DNA of 64,000 nucleotides from Hirsutella rhossiliensis (taxonomy: Eukaryota > Ascomycota > Sordariomycetes > Hypocreales > Ophiocordycipitaceae): the NCBI RefSeq assembly GCF_020360975.1, contig NW_025408669.1, positions 6,262,001-6,326,000 on the forward strand. The letters run 5' to 3'. The notes beneath the pieces were generated by a model. It did no database searches, was not told the origin of the DNA, and worked only from the letters and a program-made list of their open reading frames with translations. Shown piece after piece: positions 1-13,000 of the stretch; the stretch's first letter is position 1; each line of letters begins with the position of its first letter. A program made the position numbers and the translations under genes.

Positions 1-3000
1 ATAAAAGCGTAATTCCCTTAGTACTTACTAAATTTTTTTTTTTAAATAAGTATATATATTTAAAGGCTTATTATATACTAGGTAGATATATAGCTAGACT
101 CCTTTATATTACTACTTATAAAATAAGTTAAAGCTATAGTTATACTATCTTACGTAAATTAGGCTATTAGTAAAAGAGAATTTAGTTTCTTAGACTAGTT
201 TTAAAGATATAGAAGCCTATATAAGTAAAAGGTAAGGAATCTAAAAGTAAGTAATATAAGAAAAGAAGTAAGAAAGATATCGGTTATTATAATTATAGAT
301 AATATATAATAAAGCGATATATATAATTAGATAATCTATATAACTATAATAGGGATTAATACCTATAAGAGGAAAAGATAAAAGGTTAAAGGGAATATTA
401 AGGAAATCGAGATAATAAGAATAGTAAAAACTAGCTTAAAGATTATTCCTATATACTATAGATATAGAGTAGATCTAGATAAGAAGTTCGATAAACTTAT
501 AGATAAAATCGTTAGAGAAATTATATATAAAAGAATCCTAATCCCTTTAAATTACCTAATTAACTTTATTTCCTAACTAAGTAAGAGACTTAGTATAAGA
601 TATATAAATATAGCCCAAGGTATAGAAAATACTAAAATTTAGACCTTAGAGAAAGTAAAGAGTAATATAAAACCTTATAGAGTTATAATAATAGTTATAA
701 AAGTAGCTAAAGATAATATAGAAAGTAGTTTACTCCTCCTTAAATATCTATAAGGAAAACTCGCGGTAGCTTTAGTATAAGTTAAAGAATAAGACAAAGA
801 ATACTAAGTCGAACTAATTAAGCTTACTTACCTTACTTATAAAAAATCGGATTATAAGTACCTCGAAGTTTAATAAGTACTAAAAGAAGTTAGGTTTATA
901 ACTAATATAATTAGCGTAATATAACTAGCTTAAGGACTATTTAATTAATAAACTCTAAAGGTAATAAGACTAAAGAAAGATAAATTTATTATATAGGAAG
1001 TAGTACTCTTAATAAGATACTAAGAGATAACTTTAAAGGACCTTATAGCGATTCCTATAATATATATAAATACGGTCCTTATACCTTTCCGCTTACTTAA
1101 GTATATATAAGACCTACCCTATATTTAAGTATAGCTCGGTAGCTAGAAAGCTAAAGTTCTAAGCGCCTTAATCGATACTAGGTCTAAAGGAAACCTTATT
1201 ACTAAAAGATATATAAACGTATATAGGCTTAAAATCCTATTAATAAGAGTATTAATAATAGCGTATACTAAGTCCCTTATAGATATAGTTAGGGAGGTAA
1301 AGACTAATCTCTATCTAAGTATAGCTTAGATACTAATCTATCTGTATATTATATTAGATAGAGTCTTAGTCCCCTTTATCCTAGGTATATTATTTATTAG
1401 AGCCGCGCGTATATTATTTAATTATTTCCTAAGGAACGGCGATATATAGGTTAAATATTAAATTAGCACTATCTAAGTAGTTACGCTAGCGGTAGGAGCT
1501 ATTAAATAGGAGCTTCTAAATAAGGTTAATATAGTAAAATCCTTTTAAGCTATAACCTTAATAGTTAATAAAGACGTATATAAAAGATTAAAGCTTAAGG
1601 AGGCTATATAAGAAATAGCTACCTAGCTCCTAAGAATTTTTTTTTAGGCTTTAGTAATAGAAGTCGAAGAAGATAACCTAGGAGCTACCTAATAATTATA
1701 GAGAGAACCCCTTATAGATACCCTAATAGCTAAGATTCTCTTACTAGGAGGCAAGATCCTTAGTTATAAAGGGGGTGCTAACTAAGTCCCTAACCTAGCC
1801 TACGCTAGTATAAATAAGCTATTAATAGTATTAGTATAATAGTAATTAATTATAGACGAAGGAGATAAAGCGATTCTAGCTATTAGATCTAAGATAGTAA
1901 AAGAGATTATTAAAGTTATAGTTATAAAGGCTATAAGAGAATTTAAGAAAAATATTATTAGAGCTAGAAAGAAGTTTAGAAAGATCTAGAAGGTTAAAGT
2001 TAAGATAGGGAGGAAACGACCTATTAGATTATATAATCTAAGAGTTAATACTCTCTTTAAAAGAAAAGTAGATAAGATTAACCCTATTAATAATACTCTA
2101 TTAAATAGCTTAATATTAAAAGGGGACCTTAATTAAAAGAAGACTAAATAGAATACCGTTAAAGATAAGATATAGCCTAGACCCTACCTAGAATACTTAA
2201 TAGGAAAATTCTTAAGTATATAGAAAGGAAAGCGGCTAATATAAGAAAGACTTAAAGTAATTTACGAATAATTTAAGGGCTTTCTTATAGAAGTAGAAAT
2301 CCGGATCTTTAATAGTATTTTATTTAATAGGGAAGTAGTATTATCTTAGGACTTTATAGAAAGAGGTAAAGTTAACCTAGCTATAGCCCTACTATAGGTT
2401 ATTAAGATAATAGAATATAAGGTATAGTAAGTAGCTTTAATCTTAATCCTAAAAGTAATAGAGTAGAAAGTTATTAATATCCTTAAAATTAAACTAGAAA
2501 TAAGAGTCCTTAAAGAAAGGTATAGGCCTTATAAGAACCCTTTTTTCTTAGTAGTAAAAAAAGATAAAGAACTACGCTTAATTAATTCTACTATATATAT
2601 AAATACTATTATAATAAGAGATATAAACCTACCGCTAAATATAGATAAGTTTAGTAACTACTTCTTAATATATAAGATCCTTTCCCTCCTAGACCTTTTT
2701 TTAGGCTATAATTAGATCCCTCTTAATATTAAAAGCTATAACTTAATAATATTTACGATACTTATTAGCTTCTTATATATATATATACTCCCTTAAGGGG
2801 CTATAAACTTAGTCGGCTAATTTATAAGGATAATATAAAGAATCTTATAAGACCTTATACTAAATATCTATAGGAATTTCTTCGATAATATAAGTATTAA
2901 AGGGCTTAATATAATATATAATAATAAAGAGGTAGTACTAAGAGTAAGGAGATTTATCTTTAAATACCTTATTAACCTTAATAAAGTCTTAGTTAATATT

Positions 3001-4224
3001 AAACTCTTTAGTTATATAATTATAAGGGCTAAATCGAAATTTTACTAGTAAGTAACTAAAGTTATTAGTTATATCTATAAAATAAATAAAAGGTGCCCTA
3101 TAAAAGCTAAAGTTATTAAAATTAAGGAATAGATAAGATACCTTAATATAATATATATTAGAGCTTTCCTTAGTATTATAAAATACTACTAAATCTAGAT
3201 TAAATAGTTCGCTATCTTAATAAAACCCTTTATAGACCTATTAAAGAAAGAAGTCTATTAGGAATAGGGAGATAAATAAATAAAAGTAATAGCTACCTTT
3301 AAGGAAGCTATTACTAATTTAGTCTTTTTAGTATTCCTTAATATTAGCTTAGGAAGAGGAGATATTATTTTAATATATAATACTAGTTTACTTAGCTAAG
3401 GGGTAGTCTTAATATAAATCGTCGATAGAAAGAAGCGCCTTTTAAGGTTTAAAAGTAAAACGTAGTTACTAGTAGAAACTAAATATAATATAATAAAGAG
3501 GGAGTATAGGGCTATATTAAGTACGCTTAAGGGACTAAGAATATATTTATATAGCGTATATTCTATCTTAGAAACTAATATATAGGTCTTAGTCGATTTA
3601 TTAAAAGGTGCCCTTAAAGACGTCCTTAGAGCTATAGTAACTTATTAAATAAGCTATATTTTCTTCTTTAACTTTACTATATAATACGTCGAAGGTAAGA
3701 AGAATAGTATAGCCGATAAACTCTTAAGAAAGCTTAAAGGACCTTCTAATAAATTAAATAGGGAAATAAAAGGCAATATTAAAGAATTTATAGACTTTTA
3801 CTTAAACGTAGTATAAGGGACTAAGCTATAAGGGGACTACTTAAAGGAATCGAGGATAATTATAGACTTCCTTTAAACGTTAAAACAGCTAGAGGGCCTT
3901 TCTAAATAAGACTATAGGAAGCTATATTTAAAGAGTTTAAATTTCTATATTAAAGATTAAAAGCTTTAGCGACTCCCTAGGAAGAAAGAAAGGGGACCTA
4001 TATTAGTTATAGACGACCTAAAAGAATAAAAAAGGATTATTATAAAGTACTATATATAAATAGGATATAAAGGACGATAAGTTATATATATATTTATAAA
4101 GAATAAGTATTAGTAAGCTAGCCTTTAAAATAATATTTATAGCGTAATCTCTTTTTATAAAGAATACTAATACTTTATAACTAAGAGACCCTAAGAAGTT
4201 ATAACCGCGACCGCGCCTAGCTAG
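1..4224 (+). mobile_element. Ty3/Gypsy family I relic, truncated at both ends
   Basis: A RIP-destroyed gag-pol can be read through many TAA/TAG codons on the + strand. In order, I see a retropepsin block near 1150-1440, where A-L-I-D-T-[G>R]-S has its catalytic Gly changed to Arg at 1180-1182. Reverse transcriptase follows at about 2500-3010 (YRNPFF, LINS, RDxNLP, SLLDLF). RNase H lies at about 3330-3760 (EYRAML, RxVTxWISYIFFF, VEGKKNSIADKLSRK). The integrase zinc-binding region runs from about 4000 to 4224 (GHKGRQ-like, ending in AKRP). The YxDD box reads F-D-N at 2881-2889, which is an inactive catalytic pair. The left end runs off the window. The right end stops inside integrase, where a foreign LTR begins. 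The same family lies antisense at 48009-49785 and 61301-63742. Confidence 0.88.
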
Positions 4225-4410
4225 TATTATAGAGTAGGTAGAGGTATATATATAGGTGCCGTCTATAGAATAATATTAATAAGCTATATAAAGCTCTCTT
4301 ATACGCGGCTAGCCTATATATATATATATAAGATCCGGCCCTCTATACGTAACTATACGGCTTAGGCTATAGCTTAAGCCTATAACCTATAATAGTTAAA
4401 GACTCTTATA
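4225..4410 (-). mobile_element. Antisense 3' LTR of a family II-like Gypsy element
   Basis: This 186-bp stretch matches the reverse complement of the Gypsy II LTRs at 41134-41332 and 47810-48008. Shared landmarks are the TATTATA start, a TATAGGTGCC block, AATAAGCTATATA and a terminal CTTATA. It is clearly more diverged than the two family II LTRs are from each other. It abuts the Gypsy I integrase remnant at 4224. The sequence just beyond it (4411-4430) is pyrimidine-rich on this strand, as expected for the complement of a polypurine tract. With the accessory gene at 4973-5866 it forms the 3' end of an element read on the minus strand, whose pol portion is missing. Confidence 0.7.
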
Positions 4411-4972
4411 TAATGCCCTCCCTTAAGCGCGGCGCGGTATTGCCCTATTAACGGCTTCTATACTATAGGGCCTATGCCGCTAGCTCTACCCTACCCTTTT
4501 CCGTTAATCGTGCTAGCCCTACTAGCCCTATTATCCCTACGCCTATTAGCCTAGGCAGCTAAAACCGGGCTCTATACTTATTAGCTAGCTAGCTATTTAA
4601 ATAAGGGCGCAACCTATTATATACGCCCCTAGGTAGCTAGCGGCCGGCCTAGACCTACGTAAGCCTTAGGTTGCCCGTCCCCTCGGCCTTAGGTAGCCTC
4701 CTCTACCTAAGGGTATATAAGGCGGTATCCCCCCTTTCCTCCTTCCTTTCCTTCTCCTCCTTTTTTAACTATAGTAATAATAGTAATAGGTAAGTTCCGC
4801 TCTACCTAAGGCGTTAGTTCGTTCCTAGCTATACGGGCCGCCTTATTAATATATACTTATAGTAATAGCTATAGTAGTAATAATAGCCCTAATAATAATA
4901 ACTTTAACTAGTAAGTTCTCCGCCCTATAAAGCGGGAGGCCGTAATCTATAATACTAACTTCCGCGATAGAT
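4411..4972. other. Spacer between LTR and accessory gene, no gene seen
   Basis: RIP-depleted sequence of moderate GC holding short AT microsatellites and CCTAGG/GGCCGG-rich stretches. It corresponds in position to the untranslated segment between the antisense gene and the 3' LTR of Gypsy II. No coding frame was recognised. A short minus-strand open frame at 4846-5046 is fortuitous. Confidence 0.5.
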
Positions 4973-5866
4973 ATATCTACCTCCCCCTCCCCCGCTTCCT
5001 CTTTTTTAGAGCGTACGGAGTCGTTCGTCGACGCTATACTAGGCACGGCCGACGACGGCTCCGCCGCTACCGCTGCTCTTACCCGCGCCCCCGCGACCGC
5101 GCCTACCGCCGCCGCCTCTACCTCTGCTACGCTAGCCGCCCTTACGTCGCCCTTCTAGGTAACGACGCCGTCCCCGCCGCCGGCCGTAACGCCCGGCCCC
5201 TTTGCCCCCGCCTCCGCTACTACTACCCCCGTAAGTCCGCTACTTAGCGAGCGTAGTAGCTATTTTCCGCTAACTTCTTAAAGCATAAACGCTAAGTATA
5301 GGCTAGAGCCGCCCGCGCGGCCCCTTATATATAGTGCGCGTCGTAGGAGCTCCCCTACGCCGACTAAGTCGGGCACCGCCGTAGCGGTAGTTATTACTAG
5401 TACGCGCGTGCCGGCCGCGCCTATAAGGCGGCGCCTCCCGTCCTACTTACTACGGCGTCGGCTTAGAAGGCCGGCGCGCACGGGTAGGTACGGGGGGCTA
5501 CTAAGAAGCGCCTTACCGCCGCCGCCGCCGCCTACCGTAATCTCCGCGCCCTCGAGCGCTAGGGCCTCGTCCCTAAGTAAGTTCCTCTTATCTAGCTCTT
5601 TTACTTCCGCTACTAACTCTCCTAGTACTAGGGATACTGCCTCTATCGCCCTATCGGCGGTCCCCTTAGCCGTGCCCGCCGCCGCCCCCGCCGCTACTGC
5701 TAGCCGGGCCCCCCCCGCCCCCGGAGCCCCCGGAGCCGCTGCTGCCGCCGACTAGCTCGCGGGCCTAGAGGGCCGCCTAAGCGCCTTAAAGAGCGCCGCC
5801 GCCGCTAATAAGGTAGAGGAGGACGATAAGGATAAGGATAAGGATAACGATAAGGATAAGGAGTAG
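4973..5866 (+). pseudogene. Element-borne accessory gene, antisense to its Gypsy element (copy 1)
   Basis: No function is recognised. The + strand holds a degraded reading frame that matches, block by block, the antisense frame at 47564-46641 in Gypsy II. Shared blocks in order are SPASS...FVD near the start, YI[Q]xAS and LPYAD, YARAxRxYK, PPVL, KxRLTAAAAA, LVPK, an Ala/Pro-rich stretch, QL..LEG....ALK, and an acidic Asp/Lys/Glu tail made by a GATAAG repeat (5822-5860). The start is inferred as an ATA at 4973 (ancestral ATG), giving about 297 residues. Several stops replace Gln. The frame moves by one base between about 5230 and 5320 and back near 5575, so this copy carries indels as well as RIP. 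Alternative: low-complexity GC-rich sequence, but the ordered shared blocks argue against that. Confidence 0.6.
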
Positions 5867-6060
5867 GTCTAGGTATCTACTTTAAAGGGGAAAAATAAAA
5901 ATTTAAATTAACTATAATTAAGGAAGATACTTTATTAAATAATTAAGGTCTTTATAACGCCTTTAAGTATACTTAGAAGTAAGTTAAAAGGGGAGTACTA
6001 GGGGTCTTATCTACCCTTAATAAGCTAATATCTATAAGGGTGCGATCTTACCCGTTAAAC
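5867..6060. repeat. Dispersed repeat X, copy 1
   Basis: A block of about 190 bp beginning near CTTTAAAGGGGAAAAAT and ending near CTTACCCGTTAAAC recurs in direct orientation at 36050-36240. Both copies carry AATTAAGGAAGATACTT, CCTTTAAGTATACTTA-like and TAATAAGCTAATAT segments. No coding potential. It may be an LTR end of an element not otherwise represented here. It is joined directly to the tail of a Copia LTR. Confidence 0.5.
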
Positions 6061-6063
6061 TAT

Positions 6064-9000
6064 TTAACCCCTTACTTTTAGTTTTACCTTTATATATTTT
6101 TATATACTTCTTATATTTCTCTTTATAAGACTTTTAGTAGCTTAAAGAGATAGTATTCTTTAGTATATATAACTTAGTTACCTAGGCCCCCTAGCTTTAT
6201 ATAATCTAGGCTAATAATAAGGCGTATAAATAATAAGCTTAAAGACCGTCGAATATAAATACTATAGCTAAGGAAAGACTAAGAGACGAATTTCTAAACG
6301 AATGCCTTTATAGCCGGACTAGCTATATAAGGAAATTTAGGTCGACTAAACTAACGTCTCTAAGGACTAAGAAAGCTTTATTAAGGTAATGTTTTTTATA
6401 GACGCCTTTTTAAGGATAGTTTTCCTTTATTTCTTATAAACCTACCTAAGTAAGTATAACTAGTCTACCCTCTAGGACTTCGTTAACTAGATAAAATCCT
6501 ACTTTAGCTATAAGGTAAAGAAGATATAGTCTAATAGAGAGCTATTTACGAAGGATATCTTAAATTAGCCTCGAAAAAGGGGAATTTTACCCCTCTTATT
6601 AGCACCGAATACCTAAGCCTAGAACGGAGGGGTAGAAAGATTAAGGGGTACTATAATAAAAAGGGCCCGTATAATAAGACTTACTATAAGGCTTCTATAC
6701 GACCTTTAAAGGGAAGTCGTTAAGACCGCCTATTACTTTTAGAACTAGACCCTAAGGGACCCTAAGGACCCTAAGGAACTAAACTAAGGAATAGACTAGA
6801 AATCCCCCCTTAAGCTCTTTATAAAGAAGAGAGCCTTGCTAGCCTACCTTCGCGCCTATAGCTATAAGGTATATATAATAACTACTTATATATAGCTAAA
6901 AAGGAAGAAGAAAAGAAAGCTTAATCTAAGAGCCTTTATTAGTTACCTTATTAGTTATAATTCTACGAATATCTTTTAGATCTAGATTCCTTTTTTATAG
7001 AAGGTAATTTCGACTAGGGATATAATTATCGATGAATCTAGCTTCTTCGATAAAAAGAGGGATTAATAGCCCCTCTTACTCTCTTAACGTTAGCTAATTT
7101 AAAAGATTTAAATCCCCCCTTCTTAATAGTCTTAAGAAGAGGTCTTAGATAGGGAAACGGAAGAAGAAACTAACGTTAAAGTAGTCGAGGATAACGCCGA
7201 CTTTAAGGAAAAAGAAAAAGAGGAAGCTACTAAATTAGATAATCTAGATAAAGAAGGAGACTATAGGAAAGCGGTAGAGCTAGAATACGCCTGCCTCCCT
7301 ATACTTCCTCTTATAAAATAAGAAGAAGATCTAGAAGTAGCTTTCTTTATTAGTCTTCCTATCTTAACCCTTAAGGGGGTAGGAAAGGCACCTCTCTTAA
7401 AGGATTACCTAGCTGCCTTTTTATCCCTACTTTAAGAAGTAAAGGAAGGTATAGGGACTAATATAAAAGAAAACTAACCTCTCCTTTATTTCGATTGTTT
7501 TTCTAACTTCTATCTAACGCTAATAAAAGACGGTTCCTATAAAGCATTTATAGTAGGCCGGCTCTTTAAGCTATAGCTATTAGTAAGGAAGGTATATAAA
7601 AGAGACCTCCTAAACCTACTAGTAAATTAAAAGTAGCTAGAAAAACACCCCTTTAAAGACTAGTTTTTCTAAGCCTAGAAATAATACCTAGCTTTATATA
7701 AAGAGATAAGGTCTTTTAAAGAGGTCCTTAAGGATAAAGTAAGAGGAAAATAGGTCCTTAGCTATAAATAAGTCTTTATCTTTAAGACTAATAAATATAG
7801 CTTCCTTTAAAAATATAAAGCCTAGCTAGTTATCTATAGGAATTAATAGGAAAAAGGGGATCTTCCTACTAAGGTAACTACCTTAGTAGTAATATCCTTT
7901 CGGACCCTTATAGCTATAGTAGTAAAATTCGACCTTAAGCTTAATTAGATAGATATAGTTAACGCCTTTATTAACTACCTACTTAAGGAAGAAGAAGAAG
8001 TTATCTATATACGCCTTCTACTAAGCTTTTAATAGCTAGGAAAGGTTCTATAGCTTAGGAAAGCTCTATATAGACTATAAAGATTACCCCTTCTTTAGCA
8101 ATAGTATTTAATAGGTTCCTTTAAAGCCCTAGGCTTTAAGAAAGTCCCTTAGGAACCGTATATAATATAAAAGGGTAAAATCACGGTCTTCTTTTATATC
8201 GACGATATTATCTAGGCGTACTTAAAAGAGGAAGAAGCTATTACTAGGGAGGCTATATAAGGCCTATAATAAAGGTATAAGATAACTAAGCTAGGGGAGC
8301 TAAAGTAGTTCTTAGGGATATAAATCCTTAGAAATAGGTCCTAATAGACTATCTAGCTTACCTAAGACGCTTATATAAATAAGGTTGCTTATAAATTCCT
8401 CCTTAATTCCCTTAATAAGAAGCTTCCTTTTACGCTAATATTAAATAAAGAGCTTTTACTTAATCTATCCTTTTAAGCTATAGAGTAAGAAAAATATTAA
8501 TATTAATAGAAGGTAAGCTCCTTACTTTTTTTTAGCTATTTCTATTAAACCGGATATCTCTTTTATAGTCTCTTAGCTAGCTAGGTATAACTAAAATCCT
8601 AGCCTTAAGCACTAAGAAGTAGTAAACTAAGTAATCCTTTATCTTTATTTAATAAGATTATATAGTCTATACCTAGGAGGGTAAGGAAGGAAATTAGCTA
8701 CTAAAATCTTCTTTTATTTAAGCGATTCGCCCTTTATAGATAATTCTTTAAATAGAAAGAGCTTATAAGGGTATATTATATCCCTTTTTAAAGGAACTAT
8801 TACTTATAGAGCTTTAAAATAAGCTACTATTATAACTTTAAGTATAGAGGCAGAGCTATTAGCTCTTTTAAAAGCATTAAAAAAAGCGATTTTTATTAGC
8901 TAGCTATTAATATATCTATAACTATAAATTCTAACCCGGTAGCTATAAAATATAATAATATATAGACTATACGAATTCTTATAAAGGAAAATAGTAAGCT

Positions 9001-9460
9001 ATTAACCTAGCTATAGTATATCGATATCTATTAGTATTAGTTATACTAAGAGGAGCTAATAGTATATAAGAGGAAGGGGACGTCTATAGCTAAAGAGAGG
9101 AATAAGGACTTATCTTAAAGGAGGGCCCCTAGCTTAATTAAGACTTATTCTTCTTAAAAGGCCCCCTTTTTAAGGACTTATCCTTAGAAAAGCCCCCCTT
9201 TCTTATAAGACTTAATATCCTCTTTAAGGCCCCTTTTTCCTAAAAGTAAGTTAAAGGAGCCTAGGGATAAAACCTAGATTTCTTAAGTAAGGGATAAGTA
9301 TAGACTAAGACCTCCTTTATACGCTTACTAGCCTAGGTATTTAGCTTTACCCTTTCTATAAGGGTAGGCTATAGCTAAGGGGGTATATCGTAAAGTATAG
9401 CTTAAATTTATAGTTCTTAGAGATATCCCTTAGTATAAGGGACCTAGGAAGCTAAAAAAT
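6064..9460 (+). mobile_element. Ty1/Copia relic with large internal deletion
   Basis: This copy matches the complete Copia at 29238-35526 but lacks about 2 kb. A 5' LTR tail (6064-6130, ending CTCTTTATAAGA) is joined straight to integrase, so gag and the start of pol are missing. Readable on + through RIP stops are integrase (about 6170-6700), a charged linker with poly-Glu/Lys tracts (7140-7340), reverse transcriptase (about 7860-8340, with an intact Y-I-D-D-I at about 8199-8213) and RNase H (about 8560-9000). A polypurine GGGGG precedes the 3' LTR head at 9386, which is cut short near 9460 by unrelated sequence (9461-9566, nothing recognised). Confidence 0.82.
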
Positions 9461-9566
9461 AAGATATTAAAAGAATAGCGTTATAAAGGATGCTTATAAA
9501 CTTACTTATTTTATTTACTACTCCTAGGGAAATCCTTTATCTTTTATAGACTATTACTCGCCTACT

Positions 9567-10032
9567 AGTAGACTAATTAGTTAGCTTTTTAGTATATCCT
9601 ATAGTCTTTAAAAAGCTCTATCTATAGTATATCTTCCTAACTTAGTAGGTAGTCTAATTATAACGTAATAGTTAACGTAAGACTATAGGTTCTAGTATAA
9701 GTAGTAGATTTAACTATAATGTTCTATGCCCTACCTATTCTCGTATCGCGGATATCTTTAAAACCGCGAGTCTAAAATAGGCAATAGGGTATCCGTTCTA
9801 CTTATAATTAACTTATATATAAAATATATATTTTATTTTATTAAGATAGGCTTATCTTAACCCGCTCTTCTTAAAGGAAGGTATAGATATCTAGTAGAGG
9901 TCTTTATCTTTAAGGGTTATTCCCTTAGACTATATTATAGAGCCTCTTTATACTAGCTTATTTTATAGAGCCTCCCTATACCTATTATTTCTTTATAATA
10001 GTAAAATAGGAATATAAGGGTATATTCTTATA
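9567..10032. repeat. LTR-like repeat Y, copy 1
   Basis: About 466 bp with no coding potential, repeated in direct orientation at 14471-14940. Shared landmarks are CTAGTAGACTAATTAGTTAGC at the start, TTAACGTAAGACTATAGGTT, GGGTATCCGTTCTACTTATA, AAGGAAGGTATAGATATCTAGTA, TTATTTTATAGAGCCTCC and a TATATTCTTATA end. Length, AT content and position suggest an LTR, probably Copia-type. It abuts Copia reverse transcriptase sequence at 10033. I find no target-site duplication, so I cannot say whether it is a solo LTR or one of a pair. Confidence 0.55.
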
Positions 10033-13000
10033 AAGTTTAAGGTTAAATTCTACTACTATAGCTATAAGGGTCTAAAAAGATATTTTTATTAAGGTAGTTA
10101 CCTTAGTAAGTAGATCCCCTTTTTCCTATTAATTCCTATAAATAACTAGCCGGGCTTTATACTTTTAAAGGAAGCTATATTTATTAGTCTTATAAATAAA
10201 GACCTACTTATAGCTAAGGACCTATTTTCCTCCTACCCTTTCTTTAAGGACTTCTTTAAAAGACCCTATCTTTTTATATAAGGCTAGGTAGTCTTTTTAA
10301 GTCTAGAAAAACTAGTCTTTAAAAGGGTATTTTTCTAGCTACTTTTAGTTTACTAGTAGGTCTAGAAGGTCTTTTTTATATACCTTCCTTACTAATAGCT
10401 ATAGCTTAAAGAGCTAGCTTACTATAAATACTTTATAAGAACCGTCTTTTATAGGTATTAGATAAAAGTTAGAAAAATAATTAAAATAAAGAAAAGGTTA
10501 GTCCTTTTTTATATTAAGCCCTATACCTTCCTTTACTTCTTAAAGTAAAGATAAATAAGCACCTAAGTAATCCTTTAAGAGAGGTACCTTTTATACCCTC
10601 TTAAGGGTTAATATAAAAGAACTAATAAAGAAAACTACTTTTAGATCTTCTTTTTATTCTATAAGAGGAAGCGTAGGAAGGTAGGCGTATTCTAGCTTTA
10701 TTACTTTCCTATAGTTTTCTTTTTTATCTAAGTTATTTAATTTAATAGCTTCCTCTTTTTCTTCGAAGTTAGCGTTATCTTTAATTACTTTAATATTAGT
10801 TTCTTCTTTTATTTCTTTATCTAAGGCTTCTTCTTATAACTATTAAAAAGGGGGGATTTAAATCTTTTAAATTAGCTAACGTTATAAGAGTAAGAGGGGC
10901 TATTAATTCCTCTTTCTATTAAAGAAGCTAGATTCGTTAAAAATTATATTCCTAGTTAAAATAACCTTTTATAAAAGAGGAATCTAGATCTAAAAGATAT
11001 TTATAGAATTATAAGTAATAAGGTAACTAATAAAGGCTTTAAGATTAAGCTTTCTTTTCTTCTTCCTTTCTAGCTATATATTAGTAGTTATAGTATATAC
11101 CTTATAGCTATAGGTATAAAGGTAGGCTAGTAAGGCCCTCTTTTTTATAAAGAGCTTAAGAAGGGATTTTTAGTCTATTCCTTAGTTTAGTTCCCTAGGG
11201 TCCTTAGGGTCCCTAAGGGTCCGGTTTTAAAGGTAATAAGCGGTCTTAACGACTTTCTTTTAAAGGTTATATAGAAGCTTTATAGTAAGTCTTATTATAC
11301 GGGCCCTTTTTATTATAGTACCCCTTAATCTTTCTACTACTCCGTTTTAGGCCTAGGTATTTAGTATTAATTAAAAGAGTAAAATACCCCTTTTATAAAG
11401 CTAATTTAAGATATCCTTTATAAATAGCTCTCTATTAAACCGTATCTTCTTTACTTTATAGCTAAAGTAGGAATTTATCTAATTAATAAAGTCCTAAAAA
11501 GTAAACTAGTTATACTTACTTAGGTAGGTCTATAAGAAATAAGGGAAAACTATCCTTAAAAAAGCGTTTATAAAAAACATTACCTTAATAAAGCTTTCTT
11601 AATACTTAGAGATATTAGTTTAGTCGACCTAAATTTCCTTATATAGCTAGTCTAGCTATAAAGGGGTTTATATAGAAATTCGTCTCTTAGTCTTTCCTTA
11701 GCTATAGTATTTATATTCGACGGTCTTTAAGCTCCTTATTTATACGCCCTATTATTAGCCCAGCTTATATAAAGCTAGGGGGCCTAGGTAACTAAGTTAT
11801 ATATACTAAAGAATACTATCTTTTTAAGCTACTAAAAGAGGGTCCTTTATAGTAAACCTATTCCTCTTAGTAAGGAAAGCTAACTTCTTAAGTAGTTCCT
11901 TTTTAAGAATAGGTTAGAATTTAAGAATAAATTAACCGAATTTTTCCTCGATAAGCCTAATAGTCTAATTCTTTTTAACTAGCCTTATAGGCTTAGACGT
12001 TATATCCTAGAAGATTCCTTCCTTTTAAAGAAAGCGGAAGGAATTAAGCTTATTAAAAATTAAGGGTAAAATACTACCTTTTTTTATCAAAGAATTTATA
12101 TAGTCCTATTAAGTAATTTTATCGTAAAATTCACCCTTTTATATCCCTTTATCTATATAGTTAATTTCCTAGTAATAAGGTATTCCCTTTATACCTTCTT
12201 AAAGGACTAGAATTATAAGAGTATATTATAGATATTAAGGGAAGTACTAAAGTTAAGGATAGCTAATTTTCGTAGGGGATAATTAAATAGCTTTAATAGG
12301 TAGTCTTATTAATTTATAGGGAAGATAAATACTAGATTTACTATACTAATAATATTTCCTTAAATTTATAGCTTTAATAAGGGTAGCGGCGTTATTAGTT
12401 ACTATTTCTTTATAACCTAAATCTTATTTATCTTCTTTTATAATATAGGGTCCTCCTTAAAAGACTATTATATTATTTCTTATAGCCTCTTTAAAAGGTT
12501 AAATCCTTAGGTCGGTTTTCCTTAAAGACCTACTAGTATTATAATAATAGATAGCCTAGGGATTTATAGGCTAGGTAGCTATTTCGTCCGATCTAAAAGG
12601 TCTGCTTAAAAACCTCTCCTTTTTACCCCTTATTACTAATTTTAATAAAGAGGTTCGATTTTAACTAGTTCTTTTATTTTTCTCTTAATAGACTAAACGG
12701 TTTATTAAGGGACTAGTTAGGCTAGTCTAACTAACGGGACCGGGCCTAGAGAAGAAGGCGGAGCTAGGGCTAGAACTATAGCAGCCGTTAAAGATAGTAT
12801 TAAGGCTCTTAAGGGAGGAGGAGCTAAAAGGGCAATAGCTATAGTAGTAGTAGCGGGAACTATACTAATAAGCGCTATAGTAGCTATAAAGGTAGTAGGT
12901 TAAGCTATCTAGGTCGAGTGCTAGCTATAAAGGAATAAAACTACTTACTATTATACTTTAGTAGCCTCTTTATTTAGTTCCTAGCTAGCTTCTTAAAAGG

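Noticed and set aside
4846..5046. Minus-strand open frame of 66 codons
   Set aside because: It lies opposite the accessory-gene start region in RIP-mutated sequence, has no homologous frame in the Gypsy II copy and ends in an Ile-rich artefact of AT repeats.
5408..5755. 115-codon Pro/Ala/Arg-rich open frame on +
   Set aside because: Its second half coincides with the C-terminal frame of the accessory pseudogene (4973-5866), but its first half and start codon are in the wrong frame. It is not an independent gene.
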